Part shown: piece after piece, positions 63,765 to 64,000 of the stretch
Numbering within the stretch: the stretch's first letter is position 1
How the letters are laid out: each line of letters begins with the position of its first letter
Origin: CAWCAW01 sp963793645
Lineage (GTDB): Bacteria; Actinomycetota; Acidimicrobiia; Acidimicrobiales; UBA8190
Direction: 5' to 3'
Length of the DNA: 64,000 nucleotides
NCBI GenBank assembly: GCA_963793645.1
Contig: CAWCAW010000001.1
Span: 62,001 to 126,000, forward strand
The notes under the pieces: model-generated
Database searches by the model: none
Seen by the model: the letters and a program-made list of their open reading frames with translations, nothing else
What the model was told of the DNA's origin: nothing
Made by a program: the position numbers and the translations under genes

Positions 63765-64000
63765 CAGAACTCCAGTCCTTCTGTGCGGGCGGCGTCGGCC
63801 AGGGCGGCCACCCGCCCGTGATAACGGTTGCCGCCTCGGTCGAACACGACCTTGGACACGCCGGCAGCCTTGGCTCGTTCGGCGACGAGACGGCCGACGG
63901 ACTGGGCGGCGGCGACGTTGCCCCCGCTCTTGTCGCGCAGCCCGGCTTCCACCGTGGCCGCCGCCGCCAGCGTGCGGCCGGTGGTGTCGTCGATGACCTG
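63764..64000 (-). CDS. rplR: 50S ribosomal protein L18, partial (5' end outside)
   Basis: Seventy-eight C-terminal codons are visible: QVIDDTTGRTLAAAAT, then SVGRLVAERAKAAGVSKVVF, DRGGNRYHGRVAALADAARTE. It is the L18 region that binds 5S rRNA. The start lies beyond the end of the window. Confidence 0.93.
   Translation of the reverse strand, partial: QVIDDTTGRTLAAAATVEAGLRDKSGGNVAAAQSVGRLVAERAKAAGVSKVVFDRGGNRYHGRVAALADAARTEGLEF

Overview
The window is GC-rich chromosomal DNA of an actinobacterium. The best fit is the class Acidimicrobiia. This rests on two WhiB regulators, a GuaB3-type IMP dehydrogenase, a mycobacterial-type succinate dehydrogenase with a Cys-rich anchor, the UPF0182 / PDZ-Lon / DUF2342 neighbourhood known from mycobacteria, and an MreB. 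The lineage is inferred from gene content; no rRNA gene is present.

Layout. (1) 1-3149 is an accessory block: a riboflavin synthase/DHBP synthase fusion, a translationally coupled methyltransferase, a GNAT protein and a gene-poor stretch with possible insertion-sequence debris. It ends at the 3' end of an initiator tRNA gene. (2) 3309-15366 holds a lipoprotein and an envelope/proteostasis set: UPF0182, a DivIVA-like protein with a cysteine-rich tail, a PDZ-Lon protease, a HEAT-repeat protein, MreB, a protease-like protein without its triad and a DUF2342 protein without HExxH. (3) 15609-24785 has two WhiB genes around a formimidoyltransferase, a MoxR ATPase/VWA pair, the succinate dehydrogenase operon and a small protein. 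(4) 24868-35852 holds malate and isocitrate dehydrogenases, one-carbon and purine genes (metF, folD, purH, purN), sucCD and a B12-binding subunit. An arsenic cassette (arsC, aquaporin, arsI/cadI, divergent arsR) sits between purN and purH. (5) 35972-41138 has a methyltransferase, UvrD/PcrA helicase, guaB3 and a NUDIX hydrolase. (6) 41152-64000 is an almost unbroken minus-strand run: groES-groEL with a CIRCE operator, the tsaD-rimI-tsaB-tsaE set, uracil-DNA glycosylase, alr, nnr, acpS, glmS, glmM, then the ribosomal protein / rpoA / secY / adk / map / infA block, cut off inside rplR.

Quality. At least twelve conserved genes carry single-base indels that break the frame (PDZ-Lon gene, metF, purH three times, arsC, sucC, uvrD, the NUDIX gene, nnr, glmS, glmM, adk, rpsE). 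In each case the second half continues in another frame at the expected family position. Many of these genes are normally essential, so uncorrected sequencing or assembly error is more likely than gene decay. An apparent rpsE-rpmD fusion has the same explanation. Start and end coordinates for these genes span the whole gene across the break.

Most biologically interesting points: the ribE-ribB fusion with its coupled methyltransferase, the DivIVA-like protein ending in a phage-head-like Cys motif, two neighbouring protease-family proteins lacking catalytic residues, the arsenic cassette with overlapping divergent promoters under one operator, and infA apparently starting at CTG.
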